Assembly (NCBI GenBank): GCA_051418075.1
Contig: JBPRGG010000031.1
Coordinates: 84,661 to 148,660 of the forward strand
From: JBPRGG01 sp051418075
Lineage (GTDB): Bacteria > Bacteroidota > Bacteroidia > Cytophagales > Cyclobacteriaceae
Length of the DNA stretch: 64,000 bases
Reading direction: 5' to 3'
Part shown: piece by piece, positions 8,488-17,177 of the stretch
How positions within the stretch are numbered: position 1 is the stretch's first letter
Layout of the letters: every line of letters begins with the position of its first letter
Notes under the pieces: generated by a model
What the model was told of the DNA's origin: nothing
Seen by the model: the letters and a program-made list of their open reading frames with translations, nothing else
The model's database searches: none
Position numbers and translations under genes: made by a program

Positions 8488-9175
8488 CTATTACCTCGAC
8501 CTGGACCGATTGGATCGCCTCGGTTTTCCTGAAACTGTTTTTGGGGAAAATAAAGATGTGGAAACCCTTGTCCGTATTGCGGAAAAATTGATAGAAACCC
8601 ATGGAGCGGCCTACCTTACCCGCGTACAGGTAGATAAAGCCGTTCATTTACAAAATCATTTTGACCAGGTAGATTACGATCAGAAATCTGGATCTTGTAT
8701 AATTGGCAGCCTGAAAAAACTTAATAACCTATTTAAAGTGGCGGTAGTTTCTGCTGGTACTTCTGATGAATTTGTGGTCAATGAAGCCCTATACACTTTA
8801 AAATTTTTGGGCGTTCCGGCTCAGAAGTTTCAGGATGTGGGAGTGGCTGGTTTACACAGGATACTGAGTGTAAAAGATGAATTGGCCGGGTATGATGTTT
8901 TGATAGTTGTGGCTGGATTTGAAGGGGCCTTACCAACTGTAGTGGGGGGATTACTACCTCAGCCAATTATTGCTGTTCCGGCCAGTATTGGTTATGGAGT
9001 GGCACAGGGAGGTAAATCTGCCCTGGAGTCGATGTTGTCTAGCTGTGCCAATGGCATTCTGGTTCAAAATATTGATAATGGCTACGGCGCTGCTTTAGCG
9101 GCCTACCGGATCATCAATACCATGACCAAAAAAATAAATCAAATGACCGCTTTAAAACAGGAAGCAAGTGAATAA
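8477..9175 (+). CDS. larB: LarB, nicotinate adenine dinucleotide carboxylase/hydrolase
   Basis: LarB carboxylates the pyridinium ring of nicotinic acid adenine dinucleotide and cleaves the phosphoanhydride, giving the first intermediate of the nickel-pincer nucleotide. The 232-residue product has the PurE-like C-terminal half of the family (AVVSAGTSDEFVVNEA, then VGVAGLHRI, then VVAGFEGALPTVVGG and VPASIGYGVAQGG), with the N-terminal extension seen in LarB. It overlaps larE and ends 1 bp before the likely larC ATG, so the three genes are tightly coupled. No lactate racemase (larA) gene lies in the window; the cofactor must serve an enzyme encoded elsewhere. Confidence 0.93.
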   Translation: MKNNYYLDLDRLDRLGFPETVFGENKDVETLVRIAEKLIETHGAAYLTRVQVDKAVHLQNHFDQVDYDQKSGSCIIGSLKKLNNLFKVAVVSAGTSDEFVVNEALYTLKFLGVPAQKFQDVGVAGLHRILSVKDELAGYDVLIVVAGFEGALPTVVGGLLPQPIIAVPASIGYGVAQGGKSALESMLSSCANGILVQNIDNGYGAALAAYRIINTMTKKINQMTALKQEASE

Positions 9176-9176
9176 A

Positions 9177-10508
9177 ATGCTTAAAATAGAAGCCTTCGCC
9201 GGCATGAGTGGTGATATGTTTTTAGGTGCCTTATGCGGCTTGGCTGATGCTTACGATAAAATACAGGAGTTACCTGGGATGCTTCACCTGGAAAAGGAAG
9301 TAAGAATAGATGTGACCGATGTGGTGAAAAATGGCATTGCATGCAAACACGTGAAAATTGTTGATCGCCTGAATGAAAATGGCCAGCCTAAGGTGAGTTT
9401 ATTTGATCAGGATCAGAGTCATGATCATGTACATGCTCATGAACATGATCATAGTCATTCCCATCATTCCCACACCCATGAACATGATCATTCTCATGGA
9501 CATAGTAAGGGTCATTCTCATCAACACCAGTCAGGGCATCATCACCCTCACCGGCATTTGAAAGATATCAATAAACTGATTGATCAGGGACATCTTTCAG
9601 AAGGAGCCAAACAAAGAGCCAAAGACATTTTTCTCAAATTAGGCCAGGCAGAATCGCATGTACATGGTATTTCTCTGGATAAGATCCATTTTCATGAAGT
9701 TGGTGCCATTGACTCCATCATGGATATTGTAGGTACCGCCTGGTTGCTGGACCTGTTAGATATAGGAAAAACCTATTGCACTCCTGTAACCACCGGATTT
9801 GGTTTTGCTAATACAGAACATGGAAAATTACCTATTCCCTGTCCTGCTACCCAGATTTTATTGCATGACGTACCTACTATTACCGGTGATGAGCGGGGTG
9901 AGATGACTACTCCTACCGGCGCTGCTATTCTGAGGCATTTACAACCGGAATTTGAGATACCCGTATTACGGGAATCCAAAACCAGTTACGGCCCCGGAGA
10001 AAAAGACTTTATCATTCCCAATACTTTAAGGATAAGCCTTTGTGAACCAGCCAGTAATACCTCAGAAGTTACAGTGATCCAAACCAATATAGATGATTTA
10101 CCCGGCGAAATGATGGGTTGGGAATTTCAGCAGGAATTAATGGAAGCCGGGGCGCTTGATTTTTACTTCGAGCAGGTCATTATGAAAAAAGGTCGTCCCG
10201 GCACTATTTTGACGGTAATTTGTCCACCTTCAGCCCTAAAAAAGGTCTCTGGAATGATCATGGAGAAAACATCTACCATAGGAATTCGTTATTTTTCTAC
10301 AAAAAGGTTGGAACTTCCCCGAAAAAATTACGAAATTAACACCTCGTTAGGCAGGGTAAAGGTAAAAGAAGTGGAAACTCCTTCAGGACATAAACGTATG
10401 AAGATAGAGAGTTCCGATCTTTTTAGAATAGCCAAAGAAAAAAATAAAAATCCATTAGAAATAAATCAGATCATACTAAACGAATTGAATTATGAAAAGA
10501 ATCGCTAG
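9177..10508 (+). CDS. larC: LarC, nickel chelatase of the nickel-pincer cofactor (unbroken, His-rich)
   Basis: LarC inserts nickel into the dithiolated pyridinium mononucleotide using CTP. I start it at the ATG at 9177, which gives MLKIEAFAGMSGDMFLGAL; a GTG nine bases upstream is also possible. In some bacteria larC is split and read through by frameshifting; here both halves are in one 443-residue frame. Between about 9419 and 9556 lies a long His/Asp/Ser-rich insert (HDHVHAHEHDHSHSHH and on), likely a nickel store or chaperone. The second half contains TNIDDLPGEMMGW and the C-terminal nucleotide-binding region. The last 17 bases overlap the small membrane protein gene at 10492. Confidence 0.93.
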   Translation: MLKIEAFAGMSGDMFLGALCGLADAYDKIQELPGMLHLEKEVRIDVTDVVKNGIACKHVKIVDRLNENGQPKVSLFDQDQSHDHVHAHEHDHSHSHHSHTHEHDHSHGHSKGHSHQHQSGHHHPHRHLKDINKLIDQGHLSEGAKQRAKDIFLKLGQAESHVHGISLDKIHFHEVGAIDSIMDIVGTAWLLDLLDIGKTYCTPVTTGFGFANTEHGKLPIPCPATQILLHDVPTITGDERGEMTTPTGAAILRHLQPEFEIPVLRESKTSYGPGEKDFIIPNTLRISLCEPASNTSEVTVIQTNIDDLPGEMMGWEFQQELMEAGALDFYFEQVIMKKGRPGTILTVICPPSALKKVSGMIMEKTSTIGIRYFSTKRLELPRKNYEINTSLGRVKVKEVETPSGHKRMKIESSDLFRIAKEKNKNPLEINQIILNELNYEKNR

Positions 10509-10698
10509 TGTTTTAACCTTAATATTTTTGTTGACTGTCCCCATGCTGTTAATGGCACATCCCGGCCACGAACATTCAGGTGGATTGTTGGAAGTTTTAT
10601 CCCACTATATGGTGACCTATATTGCCATTGGTTTACCGGTTGTAGCCTTTTTGGTTTATTTCCTGGTAAAAAGATACAGGAAAGCCAGAGAACAATAA
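10492..10698 (+). CDS. Small His-containing membrane protein at the end of the lar operon
   Basis: I do not recognise this 68-residue protein from a named family. It has an N-terminal signal or anchor (residues 1-21, ending LLMAHP), then HPGHEHSGG, a likely metal-binding motif that would sit outside the membrane. A second hydrophobic helix follows (about 41-60, IAIGLPVVAFLVYFLV), then a basic KRYRKARE tail consistent with a cytoplasmic end. HPGHEH-like N-termini occur in HupE/UreJ-type nickel proteins. Its ATG lies within the last codons of larC (17-bp overlap), so translation is probably coupled. The context suggests a role in nickel handling for cofactor assembly, but that is inference. A strong terminator follows at 10819. 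Confidence 0.7.
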   Translation: MKRIASVLTLIFLLTVPMLLMAHPGHEHSGGLLEVLSHYMVTYIAIGLPVVAFLVYFLVKRYRKAREQ

Positions 10699-10818
10699 TT
10701 CTTATGGTTAATTCCGGCTTATAAGTTGATAAAATTGATTTAAAAGCTGATTTAAGCATTATCAGAAACCTGGGTTAGAATCAGGCCAGGTATTAGATCT
10801 TTCTTTAATCATTTGTCT

Positions 10819-10851
10819 GGGTGTAGTTGCAAACTACACCCTTTTATTTTT
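10819..10851 (+). terminator. Rho-independent terminator of the lar operon
   Basis: A perfect 10-bp stem (GGGTGTAGTT at 10819-10828 and AACTACACCC at 10832-10841) with a three-base loop is followed by TTTTATTTTT. It lies 121 bp after the last gene of the lar operon and ahead of the 3' end of the opposing GntR gene. Confidence 0.85.
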
Positions 10852-10960
10852 AGGTCCTTTTATAACACATAGTAGGTGCCCTGTGTCCCTTCATAGCCCA
10901 TTACTCCAATAACCGGTGTAATGTTTCCACTTGCACCCTTCATAATAGCCCTGCTATGCC

Positions 10961-11677
10961 TTAAAAAACCCCGTAAAGGAAATAATGCTCTGTATTACAG
11001 TAAATTGAGGAGTAGATACTCATGCCGCTTCTGTTAGTTTCCATTCTTCTTTGCAAATGCAGGATAGGCTTATCTTTTTTTACATGCAGGTTTTTACTGA
11101 TGTTTGTGTCGGCCGGAATGGCCCAAAGTTTTTGCTCCCCACCCTTGATCTCAATCTGATAATGTATCCTCAGCAGGTCGAACAGGGACTTGTTTTCAAA
11201 TGACCGTGAACTGAACCGGGGCAGGTTCCAGTTAGGTAAATAGGTAATTTCAAACAGGATCACTTTATCTTCAATAATGCGCTGTCTTTTTAATTCAATA
11301 CAACCCATATCCTGAATTTCTCCGGTCAAAGGAAAGAAAAAGGGATTCGGCCACGACTTTACCTGCGGTTTTTCCAGTATGTGGGTTTTTAATTTCTTAT
11401 GACCTATTCCCGAAGTAGTTCCTTGCAGACTCAGGATACCGATGCCCTGAGGTAAGGGATTCACTATGCTTCCCTTGCCCTGATGCTTATGAATATAGCC
11501 CTCATTGACCAATCGGTCCAGGGCCTGACGTACTGTGGGCCGGGTAACCTGATGTACCTGGCAAAGCTCATTTTCCGAAGGCAGTAAGCTGCCTTCCTGG
11601 TAAAGCCCGTTTTCAATCTGCCTCCTTAATAACTCGTAAAGTTTTTTGTATTGGGGAAGGCGTTCATTTATTTGCAT
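10961..11677 (-). CDS. GntR/HutC-family regulator with UTRA domain
   Basis: This 238-residue regulator probably controls the divergent dehydrogenase/ketose operon starting at 11896. Residues about 8-75 are a winged helix (QYKKLYELLRRQIENG, LPSENELCQVHQVTRPTVRQALDRLVNEGYI). Residues about 90-235 form a UTRA effector domain (IELKRQRIIEDKVILFEITYLP) that binds a sugar or other small molecule. The shared 219-bp gap with the E2 gene contains a perfect ACTTGTAATTACAAGT palindrome and a second partial copy, the expected form of a HutC-type operator. The ligand is likely an intermediate of the downstream pathway. Confidence 0.88.
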   Translation of the reverse strand: MQINERLPQYKKLYELLRRQIENGLYQEGSLLPSENELCQVHQVTRPTVRQALDRLVNEGYIHKHQGKGSIVNPLPQGIGILSLQGTTSGIGHKKLKTHILEKPQVKSWPNPFFFPLTGEIQDMGCIELKRQRIIEDKVILFEITYLPNWNLPRFSSRSFENKSLFDLLRIHYQIEIKGGEQKLWAIPADTNISKNLHVKKDKPILHLQRRMETNRSGMSIYSSIYCNTEHYFLYGVF

Positions 11678-11755
11678 ATTTAATACTATTCAATCAGCCG
11701 TTCAGGAAATTTTCCGGTCAAAACATTTGCTTCTATTCAGTTTCTTTTTACCTTT

Positions 11756-11771
11756 ACTTGTAATTACAAGT
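11756..11771. promoter_or_regulatory. Perfect 16-bp palindrome, probable GntR/UTRA operator
   Basis: ACTTGTAATTACAAGT is a perfect inverted repeat in the intergenic region between the divergent regulator (10961-11677) and the E2 gene (11896). A degraded second copy containing TTGTAATTA lies at 11786-11800. HutC-subfamily regulators bind palindromes of this kind, so this is the probable operator for both directions. Confidence 0.7.
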
Positions 11772-11895
11772 TAAACAAATGTAGCTTAATTTGTAATTAA
11801 AAAGAAGCATAAGTGCAAATAAATAGCTGTTTTATATGCCTGCTGTTTATACTTATATTAACAAGTTGTTAAATTAATTTTAAGAAATCTATCCA

Positions 11896-13272
11896 ATGGC
11901 TGTACCAGTAATGATGCCTCGCCAGGGGCAGTCCGTCGAAAGCTGTATCATCTCAGAATGGGTCAAAAAGAAAGGAGAAACAGTGCAGGAAGGGGAAGTG
12001 ATCTTGGTCTATGAAACTGATAAAGCTTCATTTGAATTGGAGTCGCCTGCATCAGGGGTGCTTCTGGAAACTTTTTTTGATGAAGATGATGATGTGCCGG
12101 TTTTAACTAATGTTGCTGTAGTAGGGCAATCCGGTGAACCTGTGGCTGAATTTCATCCTGATGGGACAAGTATGTCCAGGCAGCCTGAAGAACAACCAGC
12201 AGCATCAGCAGTGCCTGATGAAAGCACTGAAAAGGCCTCAGCAAACAAAGAACAGCCTGAGGCAATACCCGGTTCATCAACCAGTCAGGACATGAAAATC
12301 TCTCCGCGAGCTAGAAATTTTGCTGAAAATAAAGGGTTAGACCTGAACCAGCTTAAAATAATCGGCTCCGGACCTTATGGCCGTATCATTGAACAGGATT
12401 TGATCGATTATATAGATCAGCACCCTCAAGCCACACCATTAGCCCGGGAAATGGTCAGGCAGGAGCAAAAATACCAACCAGATCAGGGGTCAGGACTGGG
12501 CGGCCAAATCCGGAAAGAAGACCTCACTTCCGCTCCCGAAGCTACCAAAGAACCTTTAATGGACACTGGTGATGATTTCGAAACAAAAAAAGTTTCCAAT
12601 ATACGCCGTATCATTGCTGAAAATATGCATAAATCCCTGCAAAATTCGGCCCAACTTACCCACCATACCAGTGCCGATGCTCGTAGGATTCTCGATTTAA
12701 GAAAATTAGTGAAACAGAAATTAACCGAAAATGGTGGAGCCAATATCACCCTCAATGACATGGTTTGTTATGCCGTAATTCGGGCTTTGAAAAAACATCC
12801 GGAGGCCAACAGCCACTTCCTGGGTGATTCTATCAGAACCTATAAAAAGGTGCACCTGGGCATTGCAGTAGATACCGAAAGGGGCTTAATGGTGCCTGCA
12901 TTGAAAAATGCTGATGATTTCAACCTGGCTGGCTTATCAAACCAATTGAAACAGCTGGCAGCGCAATCCAAAAAAGGTAGTCTGGATCCGGAATTATTGG
13001 CCAGTACAGCCGCTTCATTTACCGTTTCTAACCTGGGTGCCTATGATATCGAGATTTTTACGCCGGTGATCAACCTGCCTCAGGCAGGAATTCTGGGAGT
13101 GAATACCATCATACACCGACCCCGGGATCTGGGAGATGGTACCATTGCTTTTGTTCCACATATTGGTCTATCCCTGACCTATGATCACCGGGCTTTGGAT
13201 GGAGCTCCGGCATCACGGTTCCTGAAAGCAATTAAGGATGAAATTGAGCATTTTGATTATAGTATAGACTGA
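11896..13272 (+). CDS. 2-oxoacid dehydrogenase E2 (dihydrolipoamide acyltransferase)
   Basis: This is the core acyltransferase of a 2-oxoacid dehydrogenase complex, transferring an acyl group from lipoate to CoA. Its domains run: lipoyl domain (1-80, lipoylated K43 in ETDKASF); an Ala/Pro/Glu-rich linker; an E3/E1-binding domain (about 136-173, SPRARNFAENKGL...GSGPYGRI); a second, degenerate copy (about 177-213, TPLAREMVRQ...GSGLGGQIRKEDL); and the catalytic domain (about 230-458), with H431 and D435 in DHRALDG. Two peripheral-subunit-binding domains are unusual in a short E2. It is the first gene of the operon, and E3 starts 5 bp later. The substrate 2-oxoacid (pyruvate, acetoin-like or other) cannot be read from the sequence. 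Confidence 0.92.
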   Translation: MAVPVMMPRQGQSVESCIISEWVKKKGETVQEGEVILVYETDKASFELESPASGVLLETFFDEDDDVPVLTNVAVVGQSGEPVAEFHPDGTSMSRQPEEQPAASAVPDESTEKASANKEQPEAIPGSSTSQDMKISPRARNFAENKGLDLNQLKIIGSGPYGRIIEQDLIDYIDQHPQATPLAREMVRQEQKYQPDQGSGLGGQIRKEDLTSAPEATKEPLMDTGDDFETKKVSNIRRIIAENMHKSLQNSAQLTHHTSADARRILDLRKLVKQKLTENGGANITLNDMVCYAVIRALKKHPEANSHFLGDSIRTYKKVHLGIAVDTERGLMVPALKNADDFNLAGLSNQLKQLAAQSKKGSLDPELLASTAASFTVSNLGAYDIEIFTPVINLPQAGILGVNTIIHRPRDLGDGTIAFVPHIGLSLTYDHRALDGAPASRFLKAIKDEIEHFDYSID

Positions 13273-13277
13273 GCACT

Positions 13278-14639
13278 ATGGATACATTTGATTTAGCCAT
13301 TATCGGAGGAGGACCTGCTGGTTATAATGCAGCAGAAAGGGCCGGCCAGCATAACCTGAAAACCATTTTATTTGAGGTGAACAAGCTGGGAGGTGTTTGC
13401 CTGAACGAAGGCTGCATTCCTACCAAAACCATGTTGCACACTTCCAAACTGCTGGATTATGGCCGTGATTTTAGTAAATACGGCTTATCAGCGGATAACA
13501 TTGGGTTTGATTACCCTGCCATTCTGAAGCGAAAGAATAAAGTGGTTCACACCCTGGTAAGTGGAGTTGGAATGAAAATGAAAAAACATAAGGTGCAGGT
13601 GGTTAATGGTTTTGCCCGTCTGGAGTCCCGCCAGGATGGACAGATCATCATCAGTTCCGGAGATCAAGCTTATGCCGCCCGAAATGTGCTGATTGCTACC
13701 GGTGCTTCACCCGTGATTCCACCTATTCCCGGACTGGACCGGGAGCAGGTGTTGACCAGCAAGGAAATCCTGGACATGGAAAACGTGCCAGAAAGCCTGA
13801 TTGTAATTGGTGGAGGTTATATCGGAATGGAATTTGGCGGATTTTATAATACACTGGGTACCAAAGTAACTGTGATCGAGATGATGGATGAGATCTGTCC
13901 CGGCATGGATAAAGAGATCAGTGGCTACCTGCGCAAAGACCTGACCAAAAAAGGCCTGAACTTCAACCTCAAATCAAAAGTGGTGGAAATTCGGGGCAAA
14001 CAGGTGATTATTGAAAAAGAAGGAAAGAAAGAGACTATAGAGGCTGAAAAAATACTGATCAGTGTAGGACGAAGACCTAATATTCAGGGATTTGGTTTGG
14101 AAAATATAGGGGTTATGACCGATAAAGGTGCCATTGTGACCGATCAATTTGGCCGCACCAATGTGCCTCAGGTTTATGCCGCCGGTGATGTTAACGGCAA
14201 ATCTCTGCTGGCCCATACGGCATACCGGGAAGGTGAGGTGGTGATTAACCAAATCATCGGTAAAAAAGATCAAATGAGGTACCATGCCATACCTGGCGTG
14301 ATTTACACCAATCCGGAGGTGGCTTCTGTAGGAATGACTGAAGAAATGGCCATACTGCAACAGGTTGACTATGAAGTCAAAACCCTGTCCATGGCTTACA
14401 GTGGCAGGTTTATTGCTGAAAATGAAGGGAAAAGCGGCCATTGTAAAATGATCATCGGTAAAAAGTACCGGGAGATACTTGGTGTGCACATGATTGGCGG
14501 AGCCTGCTCTGAGATGATCTATGGGGCCAGTATGATGCTTGAATCAGAATTTCGCCTGCAGGAAATGGAGGAGGTGGTTTTCCCTCACCCCACCGTTTCA
14601 GAAGTGATAAGGGAAACCATTTTTGCATTTAATGATTAA
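13278..14639 (+). CDS. lpdA: Dihydrolipoamide dehydrogenase (E3)
   Basis: This FAD flavoprotein reoxidises dihydrolipoamide of the E2 and passes electrons to NAD+. The 453-residue product has the N-terminal FAD site (IIGGGPAGYNAAE), the redox-active disulfide C41-C46 in GGVCLNEGCIPTK, a NAD-binding Rossmann fold (VIGGGYIGMEFG), the second FAD motif (VYAAGDVNG) and the catalytic H437/E442 pair in FPHPTVSEVI near the C-terminus. It lies between E2 and E1 genes in an operon, so it is probably dedicated to this complex rather than the housekeeping copy. Confidence 0.95.
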   Translation: MDTFDLAIIGGGPAGYNAAERAGQHNLKTILFEVNKLGGVCLNEGCIPTKTMLHTSKLLDYGRDFSKYGLSADNIGFDYPAILKRKNKVVHTLVSGVGMKMKKHKVQVVNGFARLESRQDGQIIISSGDQAYAARNVLIATGASPVIPPIPGLDREQVLTSKEILDMENVPESLIVIGGGYIGMEFGGFYNTLGTKVTVIEMMDEICPGMDKEISGYLRKDLTKKGLNFNLKSKVVEIRGKQVIIEKEGKKETIEAEKILISVGRRPNIQGFGLENIGVMTDKGAIVTDQFGRTNVPQVYAAGDVNGKSLLAHTAYREGEVVINQIIGKKDQMRYHAIPGVIYTNPEVASVGMTEEMAILQQVDYEVKTLSMAYSGRFIAENEGKSGHCKMIIGKKYREILGVHMIGGACSEMIYGASMMLESEFRLQEMEEVVFPHPTVSEVIRETIFAFND

Positions 14640-14711
14640 GATCAGCCAATCAGCAATAAGTGATATTTTACCTGAAATTAAGATTTAGAATAACAATAAA
14701 TTATAATCCAT

Positions 14712-17177
14712 ATGACAAAGTCATTATTCATCGATCCGGCCGAATGCCGAAAATCAGATCAAATAAATATAGCACCCATTCCGGTCAATCAGTATTGTAA
14801 AACCCTGGAAGAGGAAAAATCGAATTATTCCCACCAGGACCTGATCCGGATATATCAGGATATGGTCATCATCCGTGAATTTGAGACCATGCTGAACGAA
14901 ATAAAAATATCAGGCGAATATAACGGAGTGGCTTATAACCATCCCGGTCCGGCCCATCTTTCCATTGGTCAGGAAGCATCAGCTGTGGGTATGGCATATT
15001 ACCTGGATGCAAATGATTTTATATTTGGTTCTCATAGAAGTCACGGGGAGATCCTGGCCAAAGGATTATCCGCCATTCACAAACTGGATGAAGATGAATT
15101 GATGAATATCATGAAGCAATATTTTGGGGGGCATACCCTGCGGGTAGTGGAAAAAGAAAAGCCGGAAAACATCAGGGAAATGGCCATAGATTTTCTGCTT
15201 TATGGCACTTTGGCTGAGATATTTGGCAAAGAATACGGCTTCAACAAAGGTTTGGGCGGTTCCATGCATGCCTTTTTTACGCCTTTCGGTGTTTATCCCA
15301 ACAATGCCATCGTTGGTGGTTCCGGTGATATAGCAGTGGGGGCTGCTTTATATAAAAAAGTAAATCGAAAACCTGGAGTGGTCATTGCCAACATCGGCGA
15401 TGCATCTGCCGGTTGTGGTCCTGTCTGGGAAGGAATGGTATTCAGCGCCATGGACCAGTTCAGGCATCTGTGGGAAGGAGACATGAAAGGTGGCTTACCC
15501 ATCATTTTCAACTTTATGAATAATCAGTATGGCATGGGTGGACAAACCCGGGGCGAAACCATGGGGTATGATCTGCTGGCCCGTATCGGTGCCGGTTTAA
15601 ATCCGGATAATATGCATGCCGAGCGGGTAGATGGATACAATCCCCTAGCTGTAATTGATGCTTTCAAAAGAAAAATAAGTGTTTTACAGGAAAATAAAGG
15701 ACCGGTCCTGTTGGACACCCTGACCTACCGGTTCAGTGGGCATTCGCCTTCTGATGCATCAGCTTATCGTACCAAAGAAGAAATAGAAGCATGGCAAAAA
15801 GTGGATTCTATCATTACCTATGGACAGGGATTGGTAGAAGCCAGCATCGTAACCCGGGCTGAACTGGACCAGATTAATGCAGGTACCATGGATTTAATTA
15901 CAAAGATCCTGAAATTGGCCGGAGATCCTGAAATCTCTCCCCGGCTGGACCTGGATAAATATCCTGATGCCATTGGAGATTATATGTTTTCCAATGAATC
16001 AGTGGATAAACTGGATGATAGAGCTCCTGATGTCAATATGCCTCTGGAAGAAAATCCCCGGGTTCAGCAAATTGCCAAAAAAGAACGCTTTGCCTTTAAA
16101 GACGGTAAGCCAGTGTCAAAAAATAAAGTTTATCAATTAAGGGATGGCTTGTTTGAAGCTATCGTCGACCGGTTTTACAAAGATCCCACCCTGGTTGCTT
16201 ATGGTGAAGAAAACCGGGATTGGGGCGGTGCTTTTGCCGTTTACCGGGGCTTGACTGAAGCCTTGCCTTACCATCGCTTATTCAATTCTCCGATCTCTGA
16301 AGGTGCCATAGTTGGGACTGCAGTGGGTTATGGAATGTGTGGCGGTCGGGTGATTGCAGAGATCATGTACTGCGATTTTCTGGGTCGGTCCGGGGATGAA
16401 GTTTTTAACCAGCTTTCAAAATGGCAGGCGATGAGTGGTGGCCTGATCAAAATGCCGGCCATCATCAGGTTGTCGGTAGGATCCAAATACGGGGCCCAGC
16501 ATTCCCAGGACTTTACTTCTCTGGTAGCTCATGTTCCTGGTTTAAAAGTAGTATTTCCGGCTACCCCTTATGATGCCAAAGGATTGATGAATGCCGCCTT
16601 GCAGGGAACAGATCCGGTCATGTTCTTCGAAAGTCAGCGTATATACGACATCGGTGAAATGTTCCACCAGGAAGGTGTTCCCCAGGATTATTATGAGATT
16701 CCAATTGGTGAACCGGATATCAAACGCACTGGCAAAGACCTGACTATTTTATCCATAGGGGCCACTTTGTACCGGGCCATTGAAGCAGCCGATATTTTAC
16801 AGGAAAAGTACGGGATTTCAACCGAGATCATTGATGCCCGTAGCCTGGTACCATTCAACTATGAATTGGTGGTGGAATCTGTGAAAAAAACCGGTAAAAT
16901 TCTTTTGACCAGTGATGCCTGTTCCAGAGGCTCCTATCTGAAGGATATGGCTGCCACCATTTCAGAATTAGCCTTTGATTACCTGGATGCGCCTCCGGTG
17001 GTGGTAGGTTCAAGGAACTGGATCACACCGGCCTATGAACACGAACAATATTTTTTCCCTCAGCCAGATTGGTTAGTAGATGCGGTTCATGAAAAAATAT
17101 TGCCATTAAAAGGATATACACCTAAAAATAATTTTACCAACCTGGAGCAGATGAATCGCAGTAAAAAAGGCGTGTGA
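14712..17177 (+). CDS. 2-oxoacid dehydrogenase E1, fused alpha-beta subunits
   Basis: This thiamine diphosphate enzyme decarboxylates a 2-oxoacid, or cleaves an acetoin-like diketone, and acylates the lipoate of E2. The 821-residue chain joins an alpha-type half (about 40-400, with SHRSHGEILAKG, the ThDP-binding GDAS...N region and FSGHSPSDASAYR) to a beta-type half (about 470-821, with GEENRDWGGAFAVYRGL, NSPISEGAIVGTAVGYG and the RLSVGSKYGAQHSQDF phosphorylation-loop-like region). Fused E1 chains are common in Bacteroidota. An insertion around residues 135-160 and a C-terminal extension (KNNFTNLEQMNR) depart from standard pyruvate E1. The GTG start of the next gene overlaps its stop by 4 bp. 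Confidence 0.9.
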   Translation: MTKSLFIDPAECRKSDQINIAPIPVNQYCKTLEEEKSNYSHQDLIRIYQDMVIIREFETMLNEIKISGEYNGVAYNHPGPAHLSIGQEASAVGMAYYLDANDFIFGSHRSHGEILAKGLSAIHKLDEDELMNIMKQYFGGHTLRVVEKEKPENIREMAIDFLLYGTLAEIFGKEYGFNKGLGGSMHAFFTPFGVYPNNAIVGGSGDIAVGAALYKKVNRKPGVVIANIGDASAGCGPVWEGMVFSAMDQFRHLWEGDMKGGLPIIFNFMNNQYGMGGQTRGETMGYDLLARIGAGLNPDNMHAERVDGYNPLAVIDAFKRKISVLQENKGPVLLDTLTYRFSGHSPSDASAYRTKEEIEAWQKVDSIITYGQGLVEASIVTRAELDQINAGTMDLITKILKLAGDPEISPRLDLDKYPDAIGDYMFSNESVDKLDDRAPDVNMPLEENPRVQQIAKKERFAFKDGKPVSKNKVYQLRDGLFEAIVDRFYKDPTLVAYGEENRDWGGAFAVYRGLTEALPYHRLFNSPISEGAIVGTAVGYGMCGGRVIAEIMYCDFLGRSGDEVFNQLSKWQAMSGGLIKMPAIIRLSVGSKYGAQHSQDFTSLVAHVPGLKVVFPATPYDAKGLMNAALQGTDPVMFFESQRIYDIGEMFHQEGVPQDYYEIPIGEPDIKRTGKDLTILSIGATLYRAIEAADILQEKYGISTEIIDARSLVPFNYELVVESVKKTGKILLTSDACSRGSYLKDMAATISELAFDYLDAPPVVVGSRNWITPAYEHEQYFFPQPDWLVDAVHEKILPLKGYTPKNNFTNLEQMNRSKKGV

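Noticed and set aside
9419..9556. Short repeats resembling a repeat array
   Set aside because: They are codon repeats of His/Asp/Ser inside larC, not CRISPR or satellite DNA.
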